A stretch of DNA of 32,935 bases from Anaerolineales bacterium HSG24 (GTDB lineage: Bacteria > Chloroflexota > Anaerolineae > 4572-78 > J111): assembly GCA_030377895.1 (NCBI GenBank), contig JAUCGB010000043.1:1-32935 (forward strand), given 5' to 3'. This document shows positions 24,628 through 32,828 of this stretch, one piece after another. The position numbers were made by a program, and so were the translations under genes. The notes under the pieces were generated by a model. That model was not told the DNA's origin and did not search any database. It saw nothing but the letters and a program-made list of their open reading frames with translations. Each line of letters opens with the position of its first letter. The stretch's first letter is position 1.

Positions 24628-25197
24628 TTACATAATTTCAGTTTTCATGGCTAATAAATCGGCCCAACGAGAATCTGTTTTATCTATATCACAATCGCAG
24701 GTAGCGATATTCAAATCTTGACCACATTGAGAACAAAGTCCCAAACATGTCTCTCGACAGTAGCGGACAGACTCGGCGGCCAAAACGAACTCCTGTTGCG
24801 TAATCTTAGACAAATCCAAGATATGTTGATCGTTAATCAGGTTTGTCTCTTCGACCTCTGCGGAATGGCTCAGTGAACTGCCAGTATTCACATCAACAGA
24901 GGGAAAAAACTCCTCTTCCAGCTCAATCGTTATGCGCGTATCAAACGGATTTAAGCAACGGCCACAATCTTGCTGAACTGTGGCTTGCAAAGTTCCGGTG
25001 ATTAAGATGTTATGCCCAACCGATAAAAATTTCAGCCGTCCGGTGACAGGTGAGTTGAGGGTTATCGTCTGCTCCGTATCAAACAGGAGTTGAGCCGTAA
25101 CCGCAAAATTACGGATTACGCCCGTCTCCTCTTTAAGCAGTTGAGAAACATTAAATTCTAAATATGATGTAGGTGTGACAGATTTATTTTCAGACAT
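24628..25197 (-). CDS. yceD: YceD-family (DUF177) protein, 23S rRNA accumulation factor
   Basis: 189 residues. The family (DUF177/YceD) is linked to 23S rRNA accumulation and is typically encoded immediately upstream of rpmF, as here. The core DCGRCLNPFDTRITIELEEE (about 93-112) and the ending CRETCLGLCSQCGQDLN with a further Cys pair are family hallmarks; the Cys residues may bind a metal. The N-terminus MSENKSVTPTSYLEFNVSQL is slightly longer than usual. GGGG 4 bases before the ATG is only a weak ribosome-binding site. It is divergent from the glycosyltransferase gene at 25417. Confidence 0.9.
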   Translation of the reverse strand: MSENKSVTPTSYLEFNVSQLLKEETGVIRNFAVTAQLLFDTEQTITLNSPVTGRLKFLSVGHNILITGTLQATVQQDCGRCLNPFDTRITIELEEEFFPSVDVNTGSSLSHSAEVEETNLINDQHILDLSKITQQEFVLAAESVRYCRETCLGLCSQCGQDLNIATCDCDIDKTDSRWADLLAMKTEIM

Positions 25198-25315
25198 GAA
25201 ACCCCAATTATAAATCAGATTAAATAAATTTTCAAATAAACGAATAGTGAATGAATGAATAGCGAATGAGCTATCCTTTGTGTTATACTACAGCCCTTCA
25301 GAAAAAGATTTTCTC

Positions 25316-25368
25316 GTGGCGCTACAAGCGTCACCTACGATAATTGGAGGTCACGCTTGTAGCGTGAC
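25316..25368. repeat. Nested palindrome in the divergent yceD/glycosyltransferase gap
   Basis: The two arms (25316-25338 and 25346-25368) pair over most of their length, and each arm is itself a small hairpin (CGCTACAAGCG on the left, ACGCTTGTAGCGT on the right). This is the form expected of a REP doublet. The rest of 25198-25416 is AT-rich, has near-direct copies of GAATAGTGAATGA (around 25241-25270), and a TATACT at 25284-25289 that could be a -10 box for the plus strand. Confidence 0.6.
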
Positions 25369-25416
25369 AATAACCTGAAAAAGAGCGCAGGCACACAATG
25401 TGAACGTTTTTTAACT

Positions 25417-26319
25417 ATGAACAGTCTGACCATTCTCATTTTGAACTGGAATCGAGCCGATACGACTTTGACTTGTTTAGCTCGATTAACCCGTTGGCAA
25501 CAATTACAGCCCCAAATCTGGCTGGTTGATAATGCCTCCCATGATGACAGCGTCAACCACATCACGACCCAGTTTCCCCAAGTGCAACTTCTCGCCAGCG
25601 ACCAGAATTTAGGCTTTGCCGGAGGCAACAATTTGGCCTTGCGACAACTCATCCCCACAGAAGCAGAAGCGAGTCAGCATGACTATATTCTGCTTCTGAA
25701 CAATGATGCTGAAATTAGCGAGATGGCAGTCAGTCACTTAAGCCAATTGTTAGACGATGATCCAACCATCGGCGTAGTCGGCCCTGTCTTCAAGGATGGT
25801 GATCGAATCACTTCCGCCGGTGGGGGTGATGTATCCCGACAGATTAACACTCATTTAAAGATGAAGACACTGCCGACGAAACCTTACTCAGTCGGTTACG
25901 TCTCTGGCACGGCGGCCTTGTTCCGGAGCAGTTTGTTGCAGGAGGTGGGTCTGTTTGACGAGGCTTACTTTTTCAGCGGTGAGATGGCCGATTGGTGTGA
26001 GCGGGTCAAGCAGAAAGGGTATCAGACCATCATCAGTCCTTTGGTTGAGGCATTTCATGATACCGACCAAGCGGGTGAGGCAAGGCAAACGCTGTACGCC
26101 TACTATATCATTCGCAACAGGTTTTTATTTATCCGCAAATTTCGGGCCAAACAAAAATACCGGCTCTACAGTTTTTGGCTGGCTTATGGTTTGGCATTGG
26201 CTCTAAAATCCATGTTGCGCGGACGATGGCCCACTAGCCGAGCCGTATTACTGGCCCTAATCGACGCGCTCACTGGACGATTCGGCGGGCAAAATCAGAG
26301 AGTGATGCCTAAAACATGA
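25417..26319 (+). CDS. Family 2 glycosyltransferase (rhamnosyltransferase-like)
   Basis: 300 residues with a GT-A fold. ILNWNRADTTLTCLARL opens the nucleotide-binding part, IWLVDNASHDDS and NLGFAGGNN follow, and LLLNNDAEIS (about 92-101) provides the NND version of the DXD metal site. YVSGTAALFRSSLLQEVGLF with EMADWCERVKQKGY forms the acceptor part. The C-terminal about 60 residues are basic and hydrophobic, probably membrane-associated. It likely adds a sugar to a lipid-linked or surface glycan; donor and acceptor are unknown. It has no clear Shine-Dalgarno. It is 88 bases upstream of a second family 2 enzyme on the same strand. Confidence 0.9.
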   Translation: MNSLTILILNWNRADTTLTCLARLTRWQQLQPQIWLVDNASHDDSVNHITTQFPQVQLLASDQNLGFAGGNNLALRQLIPTEAEASQHDYILLLNNDAEISEMAVSHLSQLLDDDPTIGVVGPVFKDGDRITSAGGGDVSRQINTHLKMKTLPTKPYSVGYVSGTAALFRSSLLQEVGLFDEAYFFSGEMADWCERVKQKGYQTIISPLVEAFHDTDQAGEARQTLYAYYIIRNRFLFIRKFRAKQKYRLYSFWLAYGLALALKSMLRGRWPTSRAVLLALIDALTGRFGGQNQRVMPKT

Positions 26320-26370
26320 TCACATGCCATAGCCTATCGAAATTCGTCTGGTTTCGACAGGCTCAACCAA

Positions 26371-26407
26371 CTTCATTCCACTTCATTCCACTTCATTCCA
26401 CTTCATT
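26371..26407 (+). repeat. Tandem decamer repeat abutting a start codon
   Basis: CTTCATTCCA occurs three times without change and a fourth, partial copy (CTTCATT) ends directly against the ATG at 26408. A palindrome-like word, GGTTTCGACAGGCTCAACCA, lies just before it (26350-26369). The whole region where a ribosome-binding site should be is made of this repeat, and it contains no purine-rich core. Confidence 0.85.
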
Positions 26408-27445
26408 ATGAAAACATCTACAAATACAACATCAAAAGTATCTATTATCATTCCGATTTGGAACTCCAAGATATGGCTAGTCGGTTGTTTAGAGGGATTG
26501 CGTCAGCAAACATACCAAAATTTCAGAACCTTGCTGGTTGATAATGGTTCGACGGACGATTCGGCAACCCTCATCCAAACCTACTATCCCCATGTTGACC
26601 TGATTCGTCTGCCGAAAAATTTGGGCTTTGCCTCGGCAGTCAATATCGGAATTCAGCGCAGTCGAACCGACTATATCGCCCTGTTGAATATCGACACCCT
26701 GCCCCACCGCAAATGGTTGGAGACACTAATCAACCGTCTTGATAACAGCCCGCCCGATGTCGGGGCTATCACCTCCAAAATGCTCCTCATGGCTAACCCG
26801 ACTCGTATCGACGATACGGGCGACAACCTAAGTTGGTATGGTTCTGCGATGAAACGAGGATATGGACAGATAGCCAGTGACTACGCGAAGGTCGATGAAA
26901 TATTCTCACCCTGCGCGGGCGCAACGCTCTATCGGCATGGTTTTTTTGACCATGTGGGTCTGTTTGATGAACGGTTCGACAGTTATCTGGAGGATGTGGA
27001 GTTGGGGTTGCGCGGGCGACTGTGTGGCTACAGGTATCTCTATGAGCCATCGGCCCAAATCCTGCACCACGGACACAGCGCCGGTGTAGTCGGGGGGCGG
27101 TATGTCCGACTGATGACCCGCAATCGACTGCTAATTATGCTAAAAAATATCCCGACTCAGTTGCTATTACGGCATGGATGGCAACTTCTTTATGGGCAAC
27201 TCTACTTTTTTCTAGCCTACAAACGCCCCCTCGACTCGCTGTATGGGTATGCGATGTTTCTGGCTCAACTGCCCCACCTGTGTCGCTCCCGGCGGAACAT
27301 CTTGCCACAGCGCACTATTCCGCTTGAGCAACTTGACAGGCTCTTAACAAAAGAGTTGGGCGAGCCGTCGTTACGGGAGATTATTGGTCAAAAGATTATT
27401 GGTCAAAAAACAAAAGGTAGGCATCTCTGCCTACCTAATTCCTAA
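26408..27445 (+). CDS. Family 2 glycosyltransferase
   Basis: 345 residues. SIIIPIWNSKIWLVGCLEGL, LLVDNGSTDDS, NLGFASAVNIGI and ALLNIDTLPHRKW (NID as the metal-binding triad) define the catalytic GT-A domain. YLEDVELGLRGRLCGYRYLY carries the catalytic-base region (ED), followed by ILHHGHSAG. The C-terminal about 100 residues contain hydrophobic, arginine-rich segments likely to contact the membrane. The ending has a duplicated IIGQK. It is probably a partner of the preceding enzyme in surface glycan assembly. The stop codon directly touches the stop of the convergent UGPase gene. Confidence 0.9.
   Translation: MKTSTNTTSKVSIIIPIWNSKIWLVGCLEGLRQQTYQNFRTLLVDNGSTDDSATLIQTYYPHVDLIRLPKNLGFASAVNIGIQRSRTDYIALLNIDTLPHRKWLETLINRLDNSPPDVGAITSKMLLMANPTRIDDTGDNLSWYGSAMKRGYGQIASDYAKVDEIFSPCAGATLYRHGFFDHVGLFDERFDSYLEDVELGLRGRLCGYRYLYEPSAQILHHGHSAGVVGGRYVRLMTRNRLLIMLKNIPTQLLLRHGWQLLYGQLYFFLAYKRPLDSLYGYAMFLAQLPHLCRSRRNILPQRTIPLEQLDRLLTKELGEPSLREIIGQKIIGQKTKGRHLCLPNS
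27379..27408 (+). repeat. 15-base tandem duplication inside the glycosyltransferase gene
   Basis: GATTATTGGTCAAAA occurs twice without a gap (27379-27393, 27394-27408), encoding IIGQK twice in frame near the C-terminus. It is probably a recent slippage event. Confidence 0.85.
27401..27435 (-). terminator. Intrinsic terminator for the UGPase gene, inside the opposing CDS
   Basis: On the minus strand GGTAGGCA (27435-27428) pairs with TGCCTACC (27423-27416), loop GAGA, followed by TTTTGTTTTTTGACC. This is a classic hairpin and U-tract about 10 bases past the UGPase stop. It lies wholly within the last codons of the plus-strand glycosyltransferase. Confidence 0.75.
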
Positions 27446-28786
27446 TCATTCTCCGATTATGACCGTTCCAGCTTCGATATATCGTTGTCGAGCAGTTTCG
27501 TTAACAAGGGTTACATTCCCCTTTAGGATTACCTGACCGCCGAACTTTATATCACCTTTTATCGTGAGTTGTTGGCAGGCGACTAATGATGGTACACCAT
27601 CGGGAAAACGCGCCTCAAAATCATTGACCCTTTTATAGTAGGTAGGATCAAGACTAATAGTCGGCAAAGGCGTGTCACGATGAGGATTTAAGACCACGTT
27701 ATAATTTTGATCAAAATCATAAAGATCAGACCGGATGGCTATCAAATCGTTGGTTGTTTTAACTGGCGCAAATCGGGTACGAGGCACACGAATAGCCTGA
27801 GCATCCTCAAACAGTTCAATCATTGATCCCATCGCTGTTTCTAGCTGATATACCGGCGTTGAATCTGCCTCACGAGGGTCTACTGTTTTGGCATTGCAGA
27901 TCATTGGTAATCCCAAGATATTGTTCTTACGGTCTAGAATCGCTTTTAGTGCAGGCAAATTGAGCCATAAATTGTTGGTATTAAAATATTTATGACGACT
28001 TATATTTTGAAATGACGACGTGTCTTCGGCGGAGCATTGTGCCGATTCACGCAACAAAAGTTGTCCGTCAGGTCGTTGGGCTAGATGACCACCTTTTTTG
28101 TCCGCTTCAGTCCGATCCGTCACCTCCATCATAAAGGGAAGATTATCATGAACAAAGTACCCCAAAATCGCTTTATTGATGGATGCACCTAAATTATCGG
28201 CGTTTGAAACAAAGGCATACTCATAACCGTTTTCCAAAAGAAGTTCTAGCAGGTTACTGGTTATCAGGGATGGATAAATATCTCCATGCCCCGGTGGACA
28301 CCACTCAAGGGCGGGATTTCTAGGCCAACTTACTGGAGTTAGTGTTTCCTGAGCGATTTTTGGGATTTTATGTTGTAGAAAATCTAAAGGGATGTTCCCC
28401 CATAAATCGGGGTATTTTTTTAGCAGGGCCAACGAATCATCGCGAGTGTTAAAGCTATTCATCAAAACTAAGGGGGTAGAAATCCGTAGGGCTTGCCGAG
28501 CGATAATATCAAGAAATGTTAAATCATCTTTAATCGTTAGTAACGATTTAGCCTTGTCCAACCCCATGCTAGTTCCTAATCCCCCGTTCAATTTTAGTAA
28601 TACTACTTTGCTAAGGGCCTGTTGTCCCGTTTCCTGTAATTTTTCGGAGATTTGTTCTGCGTCAGGCAAGGTTTCAACCCGTTTAATATCGACCTCGCAA
28701 ATAAAATTGCTCTTTTCGGCTAATAGATGATTATAATAATACTCAAACACATTAATGACCACCTCGGGTGACTGGGCTTGCTTCAT
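27446..28786 (-). CDS. UTP-glucose-1-phosphate uridylyltransferase, eukaryote-type UGPase
   Basis: 446 residues from the ATG at 28784-28786 (MKQAQSPEVV). The frame is open to a GTG at 28873, but that codon lies inside the terminator stem of the gene upstream, so the longer form is unlikely. The enzyme makes UDP-glucose from UTP and glucose-1-phosphate. The nucleotide-binding loop LLKLNGGLGTSMGLDKAKS has NGGLGTSMG at 67-75, and SNADNLGASI and WLNLPALKAIL agree with the PF01704 (UGP2-like) family rather than the usual bacterial GalU. The C-terminus has left-handed-helix-like repeats (ITIKGDIKFGGQVILKGNVT pattern). It converges on two glycosyltransferase genes that could use its product. Confidence 0.92.
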   Translation of the reverse strand: MKQAQSPEVVINVFEYYYNHLLAEKSNFICEVDIKRVETLPDAEQISEKLQETGQQALSKVVLLKLNGGLGTSMGLDKAKSLLTIKDDLTFLDIIARQALRISTPLVLMNSFNTRDDSLALLKKYPDLWGNIPLDFLQHKIPKIAQETLTPVSWPRNPALEWCPPGHGDIYPSLITSNLLELLLENGYEYAFVSNADNLGASINKAILGYFVHDNLPFMMEVTDRTEADKKGGHLAQRPDGQLLLRESAQCSAEDTSSFQNISRHKYFNTNNLWLNLPALKAILDRKNNILGLPMICNAKTVDPREADSTPVYQLETAMGSMIELFEDAQAIRVPRTRFAPVKTTNDLIAIRSDLYDFDQNYNVVLNPHRDTPLPTISLDPTYYKRVNDFEARFPDGVPSLVACQQLTIKGDIKFGGQVILKGNVTLVNETARQRYIEAGTVIIGE

Positions 28787-28859
28787 TTTTTTGACAAATA
28801 ATGCTAAGTTTTTAATTGTATTCAATATTAGTATCCTTAATAGTATAAAATAATAGAAT

Positions 28860-28893
28860 ACAAAAAGCCACACGAAATAGTGTGGCTTTTTGT
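28860..28893 (-). terminator. Intrinsic terminator after the STAS gene
   Basis: ACAAAAAGCCACAC (28860-28873) pairs perfectly over 14 bases with 28880-28893, loop of 6. On the minus strand the 3' arm ends in CTTTTTGT. It lies 35 bases past the stop of the anti-anti-sigma gene and separates it from the UGPase gene. Confidence 0.85.
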
Positions 28894-28927
28894 AAAAATC
28901 GTATCAATTTATTTGCGCGTCATTATG

Positions 28928-29287
28928 TCAGGATCCGTTATTATTCAAAGCAGATAGGGCATCATCCACCGAGGGATGTAAATCGGCATATTGCGTTAAA
29001 CCAACCATGCGAAATATTTTTTGAAAATGGGCACTAAGACCTGTCATTAGCAATTTTTGGTCTCGTTTTCGTGCTTCGGTCACAATGCCAATTAAAATGG
29101 CAATCCCCGCACTATTAATGTAATCATTTTCCCGAAAATTAAATACAATATTCGATGCACCATCAGACGAGATGCTCTGATATGCTTGATTAATGGCTTC
29201 TTCTGCAAAGGTAGTTACATCACCCATAAGGTCAATTACCGTAGCCTGATCAAATGTTCGCACTGAAACTTGAATTTCATCGCTCAT
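28928..29287 (-). CDS. STAS-domain anti-sigma factor antagonist
   Basis: 119 residues, a single STAS domain of the SpoIIAA/RsbV type. The sequence NDYINSAGIAILIGIVTEAR (about 54-73) holds the conserved Ser that the partner kinase phosphorylates. In such partner-switching systems the unphosphorylated form binds the kinase and so frees a sigma factor or other target. The RsbW-like kinase gene is 57 bases upstream on the same strand, which supports the pairing. No sigma factor or PP2C phosphatase gene is in the window, so the output is unknown. It may act through a non-sigma target. Confidence 0.92.
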   Translation of the reverse strand: MSDEIQVSVRTFDQATVIDLMGDVTTFAEEAINQAYQSISSDGASNIVFNFRENDYINSAGIAILIGIVTEARKRDQKLLMTGLSAHFQKIFRMVGLTQYADLHPSVDDALSALNNNGS

Positions 29288-29344
29288 TACATTGTGCCTC
29301 CATAAATTTCCGCACCTGAATTACTTTTTTCTAATTTTTCAGGC

Positions 29345-29824
29345 TTATTCTTCATCTTCATCTTCATCGTCATCTTGGATACGATAGATAACCATTCGAA
29401 ATTGATTTCCTTCATCATCATCCTCTTCATCAACCTCTACAAAACCAGCCTCATCAACTAAATTACGAATCAGAAAGAGACCCATCCCACCCATTCGCTC
29501 TTCTCCCATAACCATGCCCGCAATGTCTGGGATAGAAACACCAATTGGAGGGTCTCCACTAATTCCAGGGTCCTTAATTAAAATATCTAGTTTTGTATCG
29601 TCAGCCGTAAGAACGACAACCACCTTCATGCGAGAATCACCACCACTACCATAACGGATAGCATTGGTGCAGGCTTCGCTGATTGCGGTCTTTATATCGT
29701 CAATTTTGTCTTCCTCAAAGTCAAGCCGCCTGGCTACCATGGCAACAGCTTCTCTAGCTATCTTTTCGTAGCCAAGTTCACTGGGAATTTTTAGTTCTAC
29801 GACTCTGTTACTTGGCGGGCGCAT
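29345..29824 (-). CDS. RsbW-like serine kinase (anti-sigma factor type, HATPase_c)
   Basis: 159 residues from the ATG at 29822-29824, preceded by GGGAGGAGGG at 4 bases; a TTG 18 bases further up is less likely. The GHKL ATPase motifs are present: N box AISEACTNAIRYG, G1 box DPGISG, G2 box MGGMGLFLIRNLVDE. This matches RsbW/SpoIIAB-type kinases, which phosphorylate an STAS antagonist and sequester a target. Its target is presumably the neighbouring STAS protein. The C-terminus is a very acidic run (DDDEDEDEE), unusual for the family. The kinase function is family knowledge; the pairing is inference. Confidence 0.9.
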   Translation of the reverse strand: MRPPSNRVVELKIPSELGYEKIAREAVAMVARRLDFEEDKIDDIKTAISEACTNAIRYGSGGDSRMKVVVVLTADDTKLDILIKDPGISGDPPIGVSIPDIAGMVMGEERMGGMGLFLIRNLVDEAGFVEVDEEDDDEGNQFRMVIYRIQDDDEDEDEE

Positions 29825-29842
29825 GCGCCCTCCTCCCGACAA

Positions 29843-30218
29843 TTAAATTCCTGCCGATTATACCACAAAGCATCACAATGTAAAATAAGAATTTAGAACT
29901 GGTATCACGAATATTATCCGCAAATACCGCTAGTATTGTAGACATATTTATTCGATTTTGCAAGTCTGCAAACTCTATAATTCTCCGGCTAAATTTTAAC
30001 TCGGTAACCACACATATTTTTAACGATGCAAAGCTACGCTTTAGATAGTACAACATAATACAAATAAATGGAAACCAAGCAACTACTTATCATGAGTTAG
30101 TCGATTCATCTAACCACAGATAACCACAGATTATATAACACGGATTTTCTCGTTATCCGTGTCATCCGTGTCAATCTGCTTTTATCAGTATCCATATTTA
30201 AACTTCGATGGTGTCGCA
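29843..30218. other. Gene-free gap with degenerate tandem repeats
   Basis: No gene is convincing here; an 82-codon frame (29808-30056, minus) overlaps the kinase start and lacks any recognisable pattern. Near the M3 peptidase end are TAACCACAGA twice in tandem (30111-30130), a hairpin ACACGGAT/ATCCGTGT (30138-30145 with 30155-30162), and ATCCGTGTC twice (30155-30172). Such 'accacagatt / atccgtgtca' repeats are widespread in Chloroflexota genomes, from recollection. Confidence 0.55.
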
Positions 30219-31994
30219 TTAGGTTCGAGACAGTTCATCAATCATGTTTTGAATGACTTCGAAGCCACCACGCCAAAAATCAGGATTACTCATGTCGATG
30301 CCTGCTTCGGTTAAAATATGGTTGGGCTTTGCACTACCGCCATAAGATAGAATCTTAATAAATTTGGGAGTGAAGCTAGTCCCTTCATTTTTGTACTGTT
30401 TATATAACGACAGGGCCAATAACTTCCCAAAGCTGTAGGCATAACAATAGAAAGGCGTGTGATAGATATGAGGAATAACGATCCATTCACGCTTAAAATC
30501 GTCACTAATATCCATAGAGTCACCGAATTGAGCTAACAAATTATCCATGTAATGCTGATTTAGCTCATCCATTGTCTTACCCTCGGCGATGAGGCGGTGG
30601 GCTTCTCGCTCAAACAGGACAAAGTAGGCTTGACGCATGACGGTGGCGTAACTATCATCAACCGCGGTCTGTAGTAGATTGCGCCGCTCGTTAGGGTCTT
30701 CCGTTTCATCGAGCAGACGGTCGGTCAGAAGCATCTCAGCAAATACAGAAGCGGTTTCGGCTAGAGGCAAGGCCGAATGGAAGGTCAACAGCGAGTGATT
30801 CTCGGCCAACATGGCATGAACCGCATGCCCTAGTTCATGAGCCAAGGTCGCCACTTGATTTGGCTCGCCAGTATAATTAACTAGCACCCAAGGCGTTGCT
30901 TGTGGCAATACACTGGCACAAAAGGCTCCTCCTCGTTTACCGGGCCGAATCTCGGCATCAATATGATTATCATCAAAAACCCGCTTAGCCTGTTTAGCCA
31001 CCTCCGGTGAGAACTGTTGGAAACTGTCCAACACCATATCAATTGCGTCGGCGTACTCGATTTTGCGGTTAGACTTGTGATTGAGGGGGGCATACAGGTC
31101 GTAACGACGGAGTTTATCTATGCCCAGCCATCCAGCTTTAAGTTTGAAATATTTTTGGAAAGTTTGGGACTGCTCAGCACAAACATTAAGCAAAGTATTG
31201 ATAACTTCATCGGAAATATCGTTATGCAAATTACGCACCGAGATGGGTGATTCATAATGGCGTAACGTCATGTTTTCGTTAGCCCAATCCCGAACGCGGT
31301 GAATATATATCTGAGTCAAAACCGCATCTTGTTGAGCATAAACTCGATACAGTTCCTGATAGGCAGCGGCCCGCATCTCTGGCGATGAACTTCGGACATA
31401 GGCCGTTAGCTCGTCCCGAGTCAATTTTTTCTGCTCACCATCCACGGTTAATTCAAAAACAAATTTGTTGGTAATCATGTCGTAAAGAGTGATTAAGGCG
31501 TTGCTACCGTTCACATTTTTTAGGTTGATAATCTTCTCTTCCGATTCAAGTAGGCTATGGTCACGGTAGAGGCGCATCTTTTCCAGATAATATTCTAACT
31601 TACCGGCGTGGGCTGATAGCCGCTCGACGACTGAATCGTCAAGCCCTTTCCACCATAGCTCGACAAAAAGCGTCCGGTTCTGGATGACCATCAACTCCTC
31701 CTCCATCTTCCCCATAAAGGCTAACGCCGTTTGGTCTTGCGTATCTTCGGCAAACCACAACGAGCCATAAGCCCCCAAACGATAAGCAACCTCGCTCAAG
31801 GCTTCTATCATGATGAGTAGTTCGATAAAATCAGCCTCGCTAATCTCAGGCGTTAGCTTAGGCCGAAACGCCTCCATCTTTACGGTCAACGTTTCTAGCT
31901 CATTTTGTAATGTTTCAACAGGTTCGCCAGAAGGAGCGGCAATCAACTTTTCCAAACTCCAACGAGTTGCTTGGTACTGCTTGATATTTGTCAT
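30219..31994 (-). CDS. M3-family oligoendopeptidase F-type peptidase
   Basis: 591 residues of metallopeptidase family M3 (PepF/oligoendopeptidase F, with thimet-like relatives), which cut short peptides in the cytosol. The zinc site is H386-E387-L388-G389-H390 in LAHELGHAVHAML, with the third ligand probably the Glu in LAETASVFAEMLL about 30 residues later. A helical N-terminal half precedes it, and HTPFYCYAYSFGKLLALSLY near the C-terminus is the characteristic substrate-binding segment. No signal peptide is visible, so it is cytoplasmic. It starts 15 bases after the HAD gene stop, with AAGGAAA at a rather long distance before the ATG. The pair may be an operon. Confidence 0.94.
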   Translation of the reverse strand: MTNIKQYQATRWSLEKLIAAPSGEPVETLQNELETLTVKMEAFRPKLTPEISEADFIELLIMIEALSEVAYRLGAYGSLWFAEDTQDQTALAFMGKMEEELMVIQNRTLFVELWWKGLDDSVVERLSAHAGKLEYYLEKMRLYRDHSLLESEEKIINLKNVNGSNALITLYDMITNKFVFELTVDGEQKKLTRDELTAYVRSSSPEMRAAAYQELYRVYAQQDAVLTQIYIHRVRDWANENMTLRHYESPISVRNLHNDISDEVINTLLNVCAEQSQTFQKYFKLKAGWLGIDKLRRYDLYAPLNHKSNRKIEYADAIDMVLDSFQQFSPEVAKQAKRVFDDNHIDAEIRPGKRGGAFCASVLPQATPWVLVNYTGEPNQVATLAHELGHAVHAMLAENHSLLTFHSALPLAETASVFAEMLLTDRLLDETEDPNERRNLLQTAVDDSYATVMRQAYFVLFEREAHRLIAEGKTMDELNQHYMDNLLAQFGDSMDISDDFKREWIVIPHIYHTPFYCYAYSFGKLLALSLYKQYKNEGTSFTPKFIKILSYGGSAKPNHILTEAGIDMSNPDFWRGGFEVIQNMIDELSRT

Positions 31995-32009
31995 CAGTTT
32001 ACTATTTCC

Positions 32010-32828
32010 TTATTCAGATAAGATAAATTTTTCAATTGTGGCGGCTACACCGTCATCCTGTACAGAGGGTGCGACCCAGTCAGCCATTTCTTTTAAGGCA
32101 TCGGGTGAATGTCCCATAGCCACTTTAGTATTCGCAACTCTAAAAATCGGCATGTCATTAAATGAATCACCAACAGCAATCGTTTCACGGATACCAATTC
32201 CTAAATAATCGACCAGTTCTCGCAGGGCATTCCCTTTAGATACATAACGAGAGATAGCATTACCAAAATACATGCCATTGCTATAATCAAAACTCCACGA
32301 GAGTTTACAATACTTTTCCATCTCTATAGTGACGATGTCGGCCCGTTTTTTTTGCTCGGCATTGGCCGCGATAATTTGTCCCTTTACAATTTTAATCCGA
32401 TTAACCAGAGTCATCAAATCAGTGATAATTGGTTTAAGTTGTAGTTTTTCCCGTTGATGTTTAGCCAACTCCCCGTCCTGCTCAATAAAATAAAAATCAT
32501 GGGCATAAATCTCTAAAAATAGGTTATATTCACGACATAACCCAATAAGATGAGCGGCGGCACGAGGCGGAAGGGCCTGCAAGTAGACAATATCATTACT
32601 CGGCCAATTGACGATGGCCGCACCATCAAAAAAAATATGTAACCCATCTAAATTGAGGGCATTAAGCAGATGGTAACATGCTTCTGAGGCTCGTCCTGTA
32701 CCTAAGGCAACCTGTACCCCTTTTCGACGAGCCGCGGCAACCGCCTCAGCAACACGAGTCGTTGGATAAGCACCGTCTCCAATCAAAGTTCCATCAACAT
32801 CCAAACTAATTAATTTATAACGCGTCAT
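32010..32828 (-). CDS. Cof-type HAD-superfamily hydrolase
   Basis: 272 residues. The nucleophile motif is LDVDGTL (D10, D12). Motif II lies around GTGRAS, motif III is the Lys in KGNALRELVDYLGI, and motif IV is GDSFND at 220-225. The C2-type cap between motifs II and III identifies the Cof subfamily, phosphatases of sugar phosphates or cofactor intermediates. The specific substrate cannot be read from the sequence. It precedes the M3 peptidase by 15 bases. Bases 32829-32935 upstream hold no gene. Confidence 0.93.
   Translation of the reverse strand: MTRYKLISLDVDGTLIGDGAYPTTRVAEAVAAARRKGVQVALGTGRASEACYHLLNALNLDGLHIFFDGAAIVNWPSNDIVYLQALPPRAAAHLIGLCREYNLFLEIYAHDFYFIEQDGELAKHQREKLQLKPIITDLMTLVNRIKIVKGQIIAANAEQKKRADIVTIEMEKYCKLSWSFDYSNGMYFGNAISRYVSKGNALRELVDYLGIGIRETIAVGDSFNDMPIFRVANTKVAMGHSPDALKEMADWVAPSVQDDGVAATIEKFILSE

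Noticed and set aside
26371..26407. CRISPR-like repeat array
   Set aside because: The units are 10 bases with no spacers, so it is a simple tandem repeat.
29808..30056. 82-codon minus-strand frame upstream of the RsbW-like gene
   Set aside because: It overlaps the real kinase start, has a biased composition, and lacks recognisable domain or signal features.
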